Assembly (NCBI GenBank): GCA_963734665.1
Contig: CAVTIR010000011.1
Span: 434,001 to 498,000, forward strand
Direction: 5' to 3'
DNA from: Trebonia sp963734665
GTDB lineage: Bacteria; Actinomycetota; Actinomycetes; Streptosporangiales; Streptosporangiaceae
DNA length: 64,000 nucleotides
The notes beneath the pieces are model-generated. The model was not told where the DNA came from and ran no database searches. It saw nothing but the letters and a program-made list of their open reading frames with translations. A program made the translations under genes and the position numbers. This document shows positions 40,237-47,290 of the stretch, piece after piece; the first letter of the stretch is position 1, and the number at the start of each line of letters is the position of its first letter.

Positions 40237-40428
40237 ATGGCGAAGAGAAACTTGACCATCCAGTTGGACGAGACGGTCATCAGGCACGCTCGGGTCGTGG
40301 CAGCCCACCGTGGCCTCTCACTCAGCACCCTCGTCGCCCAACAACTCACCCAACTGGCCGAGGCTGACGAACGCTACGAGCGGGCCCGCGCCGTCGCCCT
40401 CGACGCGCTCATGTCCCGTTGCCGGTGA
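40237..40428 (+). pseudogene. Ribbon-helix-helix antitoxin gene truncated by an IS200/IS605-like element
   Basis: MAKRNLTIQLDETVIRHARV V-AAHRGLSLSTLVAQQLTQL .. DERYERARAVALDAL is a ribbon-helix-helix antitoxin of the kind paired with PIN toxins. Family members continue ~15-20 residues past ALDAL with a toxin-binding tail. Here the frame becomes MSRCR and stops within the right end of the tnpB element. No toxin gene remains on the far side. The DNA-binding part is intact, so it could still repress. Confidence 0.6.
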
Positions 40429-40530
40429 GTGAGTGATAGTGCTCATCACGCTGGCACCCCGTCTCGGGGTTGTTCGGCAGCCGTGGGGCTGCGTCCCTTC
40501 CGCGCTTCATCGCCACCTGCCGGGCGGGGC
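40429..40530 (-). ncRNA. Candidate omega-RNA / right end of the tnpB element
   Basis: In IS200/IS605 elements the guide-carrying RNA overlaps the 3' end of tnpB and the right end. Here two compact hairpins lie at the expected place: 40477-40492 (GCAGCC-GTGG-GGCTGC) and 40456-40470 (ACCCCG-TCT-CGGGGT), just before the break with the RHH gene. Inferred from position and folding only. Confidence 0.35.
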
Positions 40531-41246
40531 CCGGTCTTACGGTCGGCTCGGCGCTTGACGGCGGCCCTGACTGGGCCGACGGCGCTATCACCCGTGGCGG
40601 GCGACTCGTAGCGCGTGAGGTTAATGGCGGCGTTGTCGTCCCACTGGTGCCTGGTCCTGCATTGTCCGCAGGTCCAGTGCTCGGCCCATCCGATGTCCTG
40701 CACGTGCCCGCAGGCATGGCACGTCTTCGACGACGGGAAGAACCGGTCAGCGATCACGAGGCGGGAGCCGTACCAGCCGGTCTTGTAGCCGAGTTGGCGG
40801 CGCGTCTCGCCGAGGGCGGAGTCCGACAGGCCGCGCCGTCTGGCACGCGCGCCGGTCAGGCCCTTCTGCTGGAGCATCCCGGCCGCGTCCAGTCCCTCGG
40901 TCACGATCTCGCCGTGGGTCTTGGCGAGCCTCGTGGTCAGGCGGTGGACGTGGCAGGAGCGGATGTCGGCGACCCGGCGCTGCAGTCGGGTGATCTTCCG
41001 GCTGGTCTCGGCGTAACAGCGCGAGCCCCGGGTGCGGCGGGACCGCTCGCGGCACAGGTGCCGCAGTTCCTTCAGGGCAGCTTCCAGCGGCCGCGGGTTC
41101 GCGACCCGCTCTATCACCTCGCCGCGGCTATCAGCGACGGTGGCCAGCACCCGCACGCCGACGTCAACCCCGACGCGGGAGCCCGGGTCGGTCACGCCCG
41201 CCTGCTGCGGGCGCTGGACCAGAACCCGGAACGCCGCCACCAGCAA
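40446..41246 (-). pseudogene. tnpB: TnpB (RNA-guided endonuclease of IS200/IS605 elements), N-terminal half missing
   Basis: 266 codons. The RuvC nuclease is readable: first Asp in SRVGVDVGVRVLATVAD, Glu in GEIVTEGLDAAG, zinc ribbon KTCHACGHV .. WTCGQCRTRHQ and last Asp in WDDNAAINLTRYE. Full TnpB is ~370-410 aa, and the missing ~130 N-terminal residues form the REC/WED part that holds the guide RNA. The frame starts right at repeat copy C (41244-41300). No tnpA is present. So the nuclease residues remain but the protein should not be a working guided nuclease. Confidence 0.75.
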
Positions 41247-41300
41247 GTCCTGACATCGGATGACAAGGCGAGGTGAGACGGGTGAGGGGAGAGAGGAAGC
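41244..41300 (-). repeat. Dispersed repeat, copy C, abutting the truncated tnpB
   Basis: On the minus strand: GCTTCCTCTCTCCCCTCACC .. GTCTCACCTCGCCTTGTCAT .. CCGATGTCAGGACTTG. It aligns with copy A (22650-22718) from GCTTCCTC to GGACTTG. Because it sits where the left part of the tnpB element should be, it may mark an internal-deletion joint or the left end. Confidence 0.6.
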
Positions 41301-41319
41301 ACTTGCGTCAGCTGAACCG

Positions 41320-41856
41320 TCAGGCGGCCGGGCTACCGTTCTCCAGCGCCGCGACCGTACCCGTCGCTACCGCGTCCAGGCACGACGACACCCGCCGCGC
41401 CAGCAGTGGCGTCACCAGCACCGCGACCTCGCCCCTAGAGACGAACGCGAACCCGCTAAGCTCGCCGTCCGCCAGCACGATCTTCTTGATCTCTGTCTCC
41501 GACAGCACCCCGCCGTCGTAGACGATGATCAGTCCCTCCGGGAGCTCCGGCCGCGACTGGACCCAGTCCACCGCGAAGACCGGCCCCGGCGGCCGGTCCA
41601 GGCCGAGTTCCTCGGCGACCTCTCTGCGGCACGCAGCATGCGGCGATTCCTCCGCCTCCACCGCCCCGCCTGGAAGCTCCCACGTCTCCTTGTAGACCGG
41701 GTTCACCAGCAGCACCCGGCCCTGATCGTCCCGGAAAAAGGCGGTCGCCGCCATCCGCTTGCGCGCCAGCGACGCCACGTACTGATCCGGCGGAAGCACA
41801 GAACGGCCAGTCACACCGCGAACACTAGCGGCAAACCCGCAAGCGCTCACGCCCAA
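41320..41856 (-). CDS. NUDIX hydrolase
   Basis: 178 aa. Complete Nudix box GGAVEAEESPHAACRREVAE ELG (~63-85; G-x5-E-x7-REVxEELG). The preceding strand (ATAFFRDDQGRVLLVNPVY KETWELPG) is typical. It hydrolyses a nucleoside diphosphate linked to X, substrate unknown. The start at 41856 adds an unconserved N-terminus; ATG at codon 35 (MAATAFFRD) is an alternative. It lies right after repeat copy C, so its 3' flank is an element boundary. Confidence 0.85.
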   Translation of the reverse strand: MGVSACGFAASVRGVTGRSVLPPDQYVASLARKRMAATAFFRDDQGRVLLVNPVYKETWELPGGAVEAEESPHAACRREVAEELGLDRPPGPVFAVDWVQSRPELPEGLIIVYDGGVLSETEIKKIVLADGELSGFAFVSRGEVAVLVTPLLARRVSSCLDAVATGTVAALENGSPAA

Positions 41857-42111
41857 CAGCGGAATGAAAGGCAGCGCTACCGCCCGCAGGCCGGCTACTG
41901 GATGTCATGCCGAAGGACAACAGGGTCACCGCGAGCACCGGCGGCTGCCGTCGAATGAGACTGCTCAGTTCGGCGTCAGCCTCGGAGTCGTAGCGACGGA
42001 CCGTTCCGACACGCTTACATCATGCCCGCGAATTTGATGCCGTTGCCGTGAGCCTGCTCGGGGCTCTCCTTGCTGGCGTAGCCTTGGGAAACACGCGCTG
42101 GAAGGACACGC

Positions 42112-42621
42112 ATGCCGATCGACCCGAAGATTGAGCAGCCAACCCGGGCAATGCTCGGCCATGCTATACGTCACGAGCTAGGAGAGCTGGCCACGGCGAT
42201 TCAGGCCGCGGGAAACGACACTCTGCTGGCAAGCATTCCCCTATGCCTGTTCGCATCGGCGTACATCGCGATCGACGTGTGTGAGCGATGGCCAACTAAC
42301 GCGGATGTTCGCGAGATCGCGAAGAGCGCGGCCGAGTCTGAAACTGGCCTAGACATAACCGAGCAACAGATCTACGAGTACCTGTCGCTCGTCGCGCTAG
42401 GTACTGAACGCCTCGACAATGTTTTCTCGGCCGAGCGTGGCGCTACGATCCCGCTCTTTGCGACCGCCAACCTGCTGCTGACCTTCCGCCCGAAGGAAAA
42501 GCACTGGTGGGAGTACCTAGACCAGATGTGGGACGCCGCAGACAACGCCGAACGCACGAGCCTCTCCGTCCTCCCCGCCCTCATGCTCCGCGCCCGCAAG
42601 GAGCGCAAGAGCACTCCCTAA
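42112..42621 (+). CDS. Hypothetical protein
   Basis: 169 aa: MPIDPKIEQPTRAMLGHAIR HEL .. LLASIPLCLFASAYIAIDVC ERWPTNADVREIAKSAA .. EKHWWEYLDQMWDAADN. Soluble or weakly membrane-associated, helical. No family recognised. GGAAGGACACGC upstream of the ATG gives a fair ribosome-binding site. Isolated between NUDIX and 42790. Confidence 0.6.
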   Translation: MPIDPKIEQPTRAMLGHAIRHELGELATAIQAAGNDTLLASIPLCLFASAYIAIDVCERWPTNADVREIAKSAAESETGLDITEQQIYEYLSLVALGTERLDNVFSAERGATIPLFATANLLLTFRPKEKHWWEYLDQMWDAADNAERTSLSVLPALMLRARKERKSTP

Positions 42622-42789
42622 GAAAATCGAAGTGTTACCGACGAGTCCTCATGGACATCGCACACCCGTACGACTAAACTACTCTCAGCAACGCTCCCTG
42701 ACTCCCCGAGAGCCAGGCGGGCCGCCGCAGTGCTACCAACACCAGCGACGGCCCTAGACCATCCAGTCCGACATCACCGGAGGACAGTC

Positions 42790-43227
42790 ATGACGACAAG
42801 TCTGTCAAACCACGGCCCATCCGCGCGCCCCGTCGACGGCTTCGACGAAAGCCCGCACGACGAGGACAACCCCTACGAGGCGCGAGTGCGCGGCCTCAGC
42901 CATCAGCAGCTCGCCGACCGGCTGAACTGGCTGGCCTGGTACCAGCCCGGCATCTTCACGGCGGTGATGGACTACATGGAGTTCTGCGACAACCTCGCCG
43001 CCGACACCGACGCCACCAACCCCGATCATGGCGACCTCGACTACGACGAGGAACCCGCCCCGGTGTGCGGCCGGTGCGGCGCTGACATCGGCATCTTCAT
43101 CAAGTTCGGCTTGGACTGGAGGCACTACCGGTCGGGCGCCGCCCTCGGCCAGGCGGAGATCTTCGACCCCGGCCATGCCCCCGAGCTGACCTGGCGCCTC
43201 CCCGGCCCAGCCCTGGCCGGGACCTGA
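42790..43227 (+). CDS. Hypothetical protein with a CxxC motif
   Basis: 145 aa, ATG with CCGGAGGACAGTC. RVRGLSHQQLADRLNWLAWY QPGIFTAVMDYMEF .. PVCGRCGADIGIFIKFGLDW RHYR .. GQAEIFDPGHAPELTWRLP. One CxxC knuckle; acidic middle. Actinomycete-specific look; function unknown. Its 3' end and the DNA past the stop (TAGGGATCCCGC..) are duplicated, with changes, at 46143-46285. Confidence 0.6.
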   Translation: MTTSLSNHGPSARPVDGFDESPHDEDNPYEARVRGLSHQQLADRLNWLAWYQPGIFTAVMDYMEFCDNLAADTDATNPDHGDLDYDEEPAPVCGRCGADIGIFIKFGLDWRHYRSGAALGQAEIFDPGHAPELTWRLPGPALAGT

Positions 43228-43250
43228 CTAGGGATCCCGCCCCGCGAGCG

Positions 43251-43271
43251 CCCCGCCGGGCCCCGGCGGGG
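43251..43271 (+). terminator. Hairpin terminator after 42790-43227
   Basis: CCCCGCCGG (43251-43259) and CCGGCGGGG (43263-43271) form a perfect 9-bp stem with a 3-nt loop, 24 nt after the stop. There is no U-run, as is common in actinomycetes. Confidence 0.6.
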
Positions 43272-43491
43272 GCTCGGATTGCCAGTTTTACGCGTTTCCT
43301 GCGGAAGGCCGATGGCAACTCTCCCCTCGCAACACGCCAAGAGAAGGGCAGAAACTGACTGACCCAGATTGGCTTCGCGTGATCACCGTCCCGGCGGAAG
43401 GCCGCGGCACGGAGGAACGGATACGCTCCGTCGACCTGCTGCCTTCCGGAACGGCTCCGAGACACGGGAGTTTTGCGGTATAGGTCTTTGA

Positions 43492-44406
43492 GTGAGCGTT
43501 GGCAGACAGATTCGTATCTTCCTAGTGGACGGCACGCCGGGAGGGCTGCTTACCGCCGAGATCATGAACTGGACCGGACACGTGGTGGCGGCACCGCGGT
43601 CCGACTTGTCCGCGCTGCGGAAGCGGGATGAGGCGGCCCGCACAGGTGTCTACGTCCTACTCGGGGATGCACCAAACGCCCTGGGCAGCACGATGGCCTA
43701 CATCGGTGAAGGCGATGATGTGGGGGAACGCCTCGCTCAGCACGCGAAGCCCGAGGAGTTGGGGGGTAAGGACTTCTGGGACCGTGTGATCGTTCTAACC
43801 AGCAAAGACGCCAATCTGACGAAGGCTCACGCACGTTATCTTGAGAGCCGACTCATCAATATCGCCAAGTCCGCCGGACGGGCAGAGCTCCAAAACCACA
43901 CGTTCCCGCAGCCCCCTCCGTTGCCAGAGGCAGACGTGTCAGACATGGAGTACTTCATCGCCCAGGCGCAGATCATCTTGCCTGTGTTGAGCGTCAATAT
44001 CTTCCGTGTGACAACGCGCACGAGCACCAGTGTTGTAGCCGCCGCAGCCGGACCAACGCCGGCGATCTCGCCAGTCTTCATCCTGCAACTGATGAGGGAG
44101 GGCATCACCGCCAGAGCGGTCGAAATCGACGGCGAGTTCACCGTGCTCAAGGACTCGCAGGCGCGGGCGAAGTGGACAGGAACAGAGCATAGCTACAAGA
44201 GCCTCCACGCCTGGCTTATCGCGGAAGGCGTCCTAGTGCCCGCACTTCCTGGTGGGCCGCTGAGATTCGCTCGGGACTTCGTCTTCTCAAGCCCTAGTGC
44301 AGCAGGCGCGGCCGTTACCGGACGGCAGACCAACGGCCGCGTGGACTGGAAAATGGAGAAATCAGGCCTTAGCTTCGGCGAGTGGCAAGCCCTCGGAAGC
44401 TCTTAG
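43492..44406 (+). CDS. GIY-YIG nuclease-like protein with DUF4357 domain
   Basis: 304 aa. Residues ~50-125 match GIY-YIG: GVYVLLGDAP .. MAYIGEGDDVGERLAQH .. FWDRVIVLTSKD .. HARYLESRLINIAKSAGR (Arg in GERL, Glu in LESRLI). The C-terminus has DUF4357 (GRQTNGRVDWKMEKSGLSFG EW), usually found in restriction-type proteins. Expected role: DNA cleavage, perhaps in phage restriction. It lies upstream of a DUF1016 gene and the Dpd operon, within a defence-rich stretch. Confidence 0.82.
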   Translation: MSVGRQIRIFLVDGTPGGLLTAEIMNWTGHVVAAPRSDLSALRKRDEAARTGVYVLLGDAPNALGSTMAYIGEGDDVGERLAQHAKPEELGGKDFWDRVIVLTSKDANLTKAHARYLESRLINIAKSAGRAELQNHTFPQPPPLPEADVSDMEYFIAQAQIILPVLSVNIFRVTTRTSTSVVAAAAGPTPAISPVFILQLMREGITARAVEIDGEFTVLKDSQARAKWTGTEHSYKSLHAWLIAEGVLVPALPGGPLRFARDFVFSSPSAAGAAVTGRQTNGRVDWKMEKSGLSFGEWQALGSS

Positions 44407-44955
44407 CCTCAATCCACCGACCCTCCGCTACAGGTTCATGCGGTATACCGCCAGGGCTCCTCAAGGTAGGTCCGGCCTGTGGCGGTGGTTCACGCGTGCC
44501 AGCTGGCTTCGACTGGGTGACCGCCCCTCCTGGCGATTGGTCCCCTAGCCAGTGGTACCTAGAATCCTGTGTCGAATTTCCGTGATCGTGCTCGTCTTCG
44601 GTGCGGTGCTCCCGCACCTGAAGTGCCGTCTCTCTGGCGCGTCCGCACTGACATGCACGTCGGGCAGTCGAAGGCACAGGCGATCTAAGCCGAACTAACG
44701 ACGCACTTTAAGGACCGCCTGCCCATGGTGACCTGGCACCTCTCCGAAGATCTGCAAGAACAGCACTAACCACACCATGCCCCATCTGGTGCCCCGCCAG
44801 GATTCTGGTGAGGCACCAGTGACATGTGAACTACCTGTTCCCGAAAAATTGCTGGATAACAAAGCCGTAAGAATTATCAATACGGAATCAGCGGAAATAA
44901 ACCGCGCCGCTACCTAACATGATGGGCAAATCCAGAGGTCGATCGGGTGGTGCTT
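44407..44955. other. Intergenic region without a supported gene
   Basis: Contains an inverted repeat CTGGTGCC (44786-44793)/GGCACCAG (44812-44819) and an AT-rich patch (44840-44900) that probably holds the DUF1016 promoter. I see no recognisable coding sequence. Confidence 0.4.
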
Positions 44956-46578
44956 ATGAGCGACTCAATCACTGCCACCGCCGAGTACAACGAGCTACTC
45001 GACTCCATCAAGCGGACCCTCGCGACCGGGCAGCTGCGGGCCGCCCGGGCTGTCAACAACGTCCTCGTGGAGACGTACTGGCAGATCGGCCGGGAGATCG
45101 TCACGCGGCAGCGCGAGCGGGGCTGGGGTGCCCGCGTGATCGAGCGCCTGTCCGCGGACCTGCGGACGGCACGCCCGGACATGCACGGACTCTCGGTCCG
45201 CAACATGCGTTACATGGCGGCACTCGCCACCCGGTGGCCAACTGAAATTGTGCAATGCGGCGTTGCACAATTGCCCTGGAGCCTGGCGGTGACCCTGCTC
45301 GACAACTGCCCGGACCGGGAGACCGCAGAGTTCTACGCTCAGCGCGCCGTCGCCGAGGGGTGGACGCGCCCCGTGCTGCAGTCGATGATCGCCAGCAGGC
45401 TGCACGAGCGGACCCAGCCCGCGCTCACCAATTTCGACCGGGCGGTTCCTGAAGCTGACCGGGAAGGGGTGCGGGAGATCGTCAAGGACCCGTTCATCCT
45501 CGACTTCCTCGCTGCGGACCCGGTACGGGAGCGTGACCTGTCCAGGGCTCTCACCGACAACTTGGCCAGATTCCTGCGCGAGCTCGGCACCGGGTTCGCG
45601 TTCGTCGGCGCCGAGGTGCCCATCCAGTGCGGTGATCGGGACTTCTTTCTCGACCTGCTCTTTTATCACTGCCGGCTCCACCGCTACGTGGTGTTCGAGA
45701 TGAAGCTGGGCAGGTTCGAGCCGGAGTACGTCGGCAAGCTCAACTTCTACGTCCAGCTCGTCGACGACCATCTGCGGGACCAGTCGCGTGACGACGCCAC
45801 GCTGGGCATGCTGCTCGTCGTCGGCCGGGACGACGTCACCGTCGAGGTCGCGCTGCGCGGCGTCACCACCCCGTTGGCCGTCACTGAGTGGCGCCGCCTG
45901 CCCGCCAAGGTCCGCCAGGCCCTCCCCACCGCCGAAGACCTCAGCGCGACCATGACCCGGACGGTCCGCGAAATCGAGTCGACTGCTCCTGCGGCCTTAC
46001 GCCGGGACCGGCTCACCGGCGGCACCGGTGAGCCGGTACCGCAGCAGGTAGAGATCCGTCTCAAGCGCGTCGTTGCCGAGCGCTTCCGCGGGGCGATGAG
46101 AACCTCGACGGCCAGCAGTCGCTCGCGTGTCGTACTGCATTCGGCCTTGATTGGCGCCATTACCGCGAAGGCGCCTCCCTGGGACAGGCGGAGATCTTCG
46201 ACCCTGGCCACTCCCCGAGCCGAGCTGGCGCCTCCATGGCCCAGCCCCAGCCGGGACCTGACTAGAGATCCCGCGAACCCCCCGAGCGCAACGCCTGTCC
46301 CCGGCGGGGCGCTCGGCGCACTGGCGAATCGCTACGCAGGGACTTCATCCGGGCCCTGGACGCGGAGCACAACGGCGCGGGGCAGCGCGAGCATGCCCTC
46401 TTGCGCCCAGATCGGCCGCTTGAGCACCCGGTCTTGGCCGACCCGGGCCGGAGCCAGGCGAACGGTGGTGGAGTACATCGCCTGGTACAACGGCACCCGG
46501 CTGCGCTCCTCACCCGGATACCAAAGCCCCGCCGGCTACGAAAGCAACCACCACGAAAATAACAGACGAGTAGCCTGA
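44956..46578 (+). CDS. DUF1016 (YhcG/PDDEXK) nuclease-domain protein with run-on C-terminus
   Basis: 540 aa from the ATG at 44956. The DUF1016 N-terminal domain (ARAVNNVLVETYWQIGREIV .. RNMRYMAALATRWP) and the YhcG PDDEXK domain (FLDLLFYHCRLHRYVVFEMK LGRFEPEYVGKLNFYVQLVD) are complete to about residue 350 (ATMTRTVREIE). Family members end near there at 330-380 aa. The remaining ~170 residues are read through unrelated scraps: antisense of the MQYDTR gene family, the 3' end of a 42790-like gene, and an IS3/IS481-type transposase tail (VVEYIAWYNGTRLRSSPGYQ). The original stop has been lost by recombination. The nuclease domain itself should be functional. Confidence 0.8.
   Translation: MSDSITATAEYNELLDSIKRTLATGQLRAARAVNNVLVETYWQIGREIVTRQRERGWGARVIERLSADLRTARPDMHGLSVRNMRYMAALATRWPTEIVQCGVAQLPWSLAVTLLDNCPDRETAEFYAQRAVAEGWTRPVLQSMIASRLHERTQPALTNFDRAVPEADREGVREIVKDPFILDFLAADPVRERDLSRALTDNLARFLRELGTGFAFVGAEVPIQCGDRDFFLDLLFYHCRLHRYVVFEMKLGRFEPEYVGKLNFYVQLVDDHLRDQSRDDATLGMLLVVGRDDVTVEVALRGVTTPLAVTEWRRLPAKVRQALPTAEDLSATMTRTVREIESTAPAALRRDRLTGGTGEPVPQQVEIRLKRVVAERFRGAMRTSTASSRSRVVLHSALIGAITAKAPPWDRRRSSTLATPRAELAPPWPSPSRDLTRDPANPPSATPVPGGALGALANRYAGTSSGPWTRSTTARGSASMPSCAQIGRLSTRSWPTRAGARRTVVEYIAWYNGTRLRSSPGYQSPAGYESNHHENNRRVA
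46088..46137 (-). pseudogene. Scrap of the MQYDTR.. small gene
   Basis: Minus strand: ATGCAGTACGACACGCGAGC then G with two bases fewer than the copy at 4788, followed by the shared CCGTCGAGGTTCT. A frameshifted relic of the gene at 4543-4788. Confidence 0.6.
46143..46285 (+). pseudogene. 3' fragment of a paralogue of 42790-43227
   Basis: In one frame: WRHYREGASLGQAEIFDPGH SP, like the end of 42790-43227 (WRHYRSGAALGQAEIFDPGH AP). The similarity continues past the stop (GACCTGACTAG-GATCCCGC) into the terminator area. Confidence 0.65.
46459..46578 (+). pseudogene. IS3/IS481-type transposase, C-terminal remnant
   Basis: VVEYIAWYNGTRLRSSPGYQ SPAGYES is the final motif of IS3/IS481 transposases (YIxWYNxxRLHSxLGYxSPxxYE). 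Nothing of the DDE core remains. In frame with the DUF1016 run-on. Confidence 0.65.
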
Positions 46579-46927
46579 CCTAGCCATCACCTCTGTCCCT
46601 CAAAGCGGGGCAACCTCACTGCGGGGATGCACCACATAGCTGGCCGTGATGGCCAAGCTTGGCTTGCGTATGACAGGACTCACCGAACCGACGCTCACGC
46701 TGGACACCACTGGCAGTTCGTATCGACGGCGACCGAAAGGTTATGTAACCCTTTGGCAACATTGCTCGATACATAGGTTCTGTACTGGTTACACTCTTGC
46801 GTATTCCAGCAAGTTCCCTTATAGTCCCATCCTGTAGCGACCGCCTTCCAAGGCGTTCGGGAGGCGGCGAAATTGAATGCGCGTGTTTGTCGAGCGAGAT
46901 GGACATGGGTGTGAGGGCTGATCAGTC
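46579..46927. promoter_or_regulatory. Upstream region of the Dpd operon
   Basis: ~350 nt, clearly more AT-rich than its surroundings from ~46735 to 46830, as expected for the promoter of a horizontally moving operon. It contains a GGTTA-TG-TAACC dyad (46739-46750) and TGGTTACACT 45 nt further on. No gene supported. Confidence 0.45.
46739..46750. promoter_or_regulatory. Dyad GGTTATGTAACC, possible operator
   Basis: A perfect GGTTA/TAACC dyad around TG, flanked by AAA and CTTT. It lies ~180 nt before the first gene of the island; a half site (GGTTAC) recurs near 46793. Confidence 0.4.
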
Positions 46928-47290
46928 ATGATTGCCTTGCGGGTGGGCGCCCTCGTCGAACACAATTCCGTTCCGGGTACTGGCCGGGTGGGCGCGATCG
47001 ATGGAGCGAGGATCCGGGTCGACTACTTCGAGTCCGTCGACGAGCCTGTGCTCGATTCTCACTGGGTGGATTCCGCGGAATGTAATCACGTTAGGTTGCA
47101 GCGCGACACGCGTGCGTACTGGCAGGATCCCGACACCGGTGTCTGGCGGGCCGGCCGGAACGCCAGCTGTCTGGTCTCTTCGCCCGGCAGCCAATGCGAC
47201 TTGGGGGGGCAGTGGTCGATTGCAGGGGCGTACAAGGTAGGCAAGTCGCTCCGCTCCTGGGAGCGTGATGGTCGTACTCGTAACAAGTGA
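46928..47290 (+). CDS. Stand-alone copy of the DpdE N-terminal module
   Basis: 120 aa. Residues 1-77 read VGALVEHNSVPGTGRVGAID .. RIRVDYFESVDEP .. VRLQRDTRAYWQDPDTGVW RAGR. The first ~80 residues of the next gene (DpdE) have the same plan: HFVRDSEFGWGRVDG .. ISFFDSP .. QQRVWWFDGERWIIGR. Both look like small beta-barrels (SH3/KOW-like). The last ~40 residues look non-native and overlap the DpdE start by 26 nt in another frame, so this is either a truncated duplicate or a dpdE N-terminal extension split off by a frameshift. Confidence 0.5.
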   Translation: MIALRVGALVEHNSVPGTGRVGAIDGARIRVDYFESVDEPVLDSHWVDSAECNHVRLQRDTRAYWQDPDTGVWRAGRNASCLVSSPGSQCDLGGQWSIAGAYKVGKSLRSWERDGRTRNK

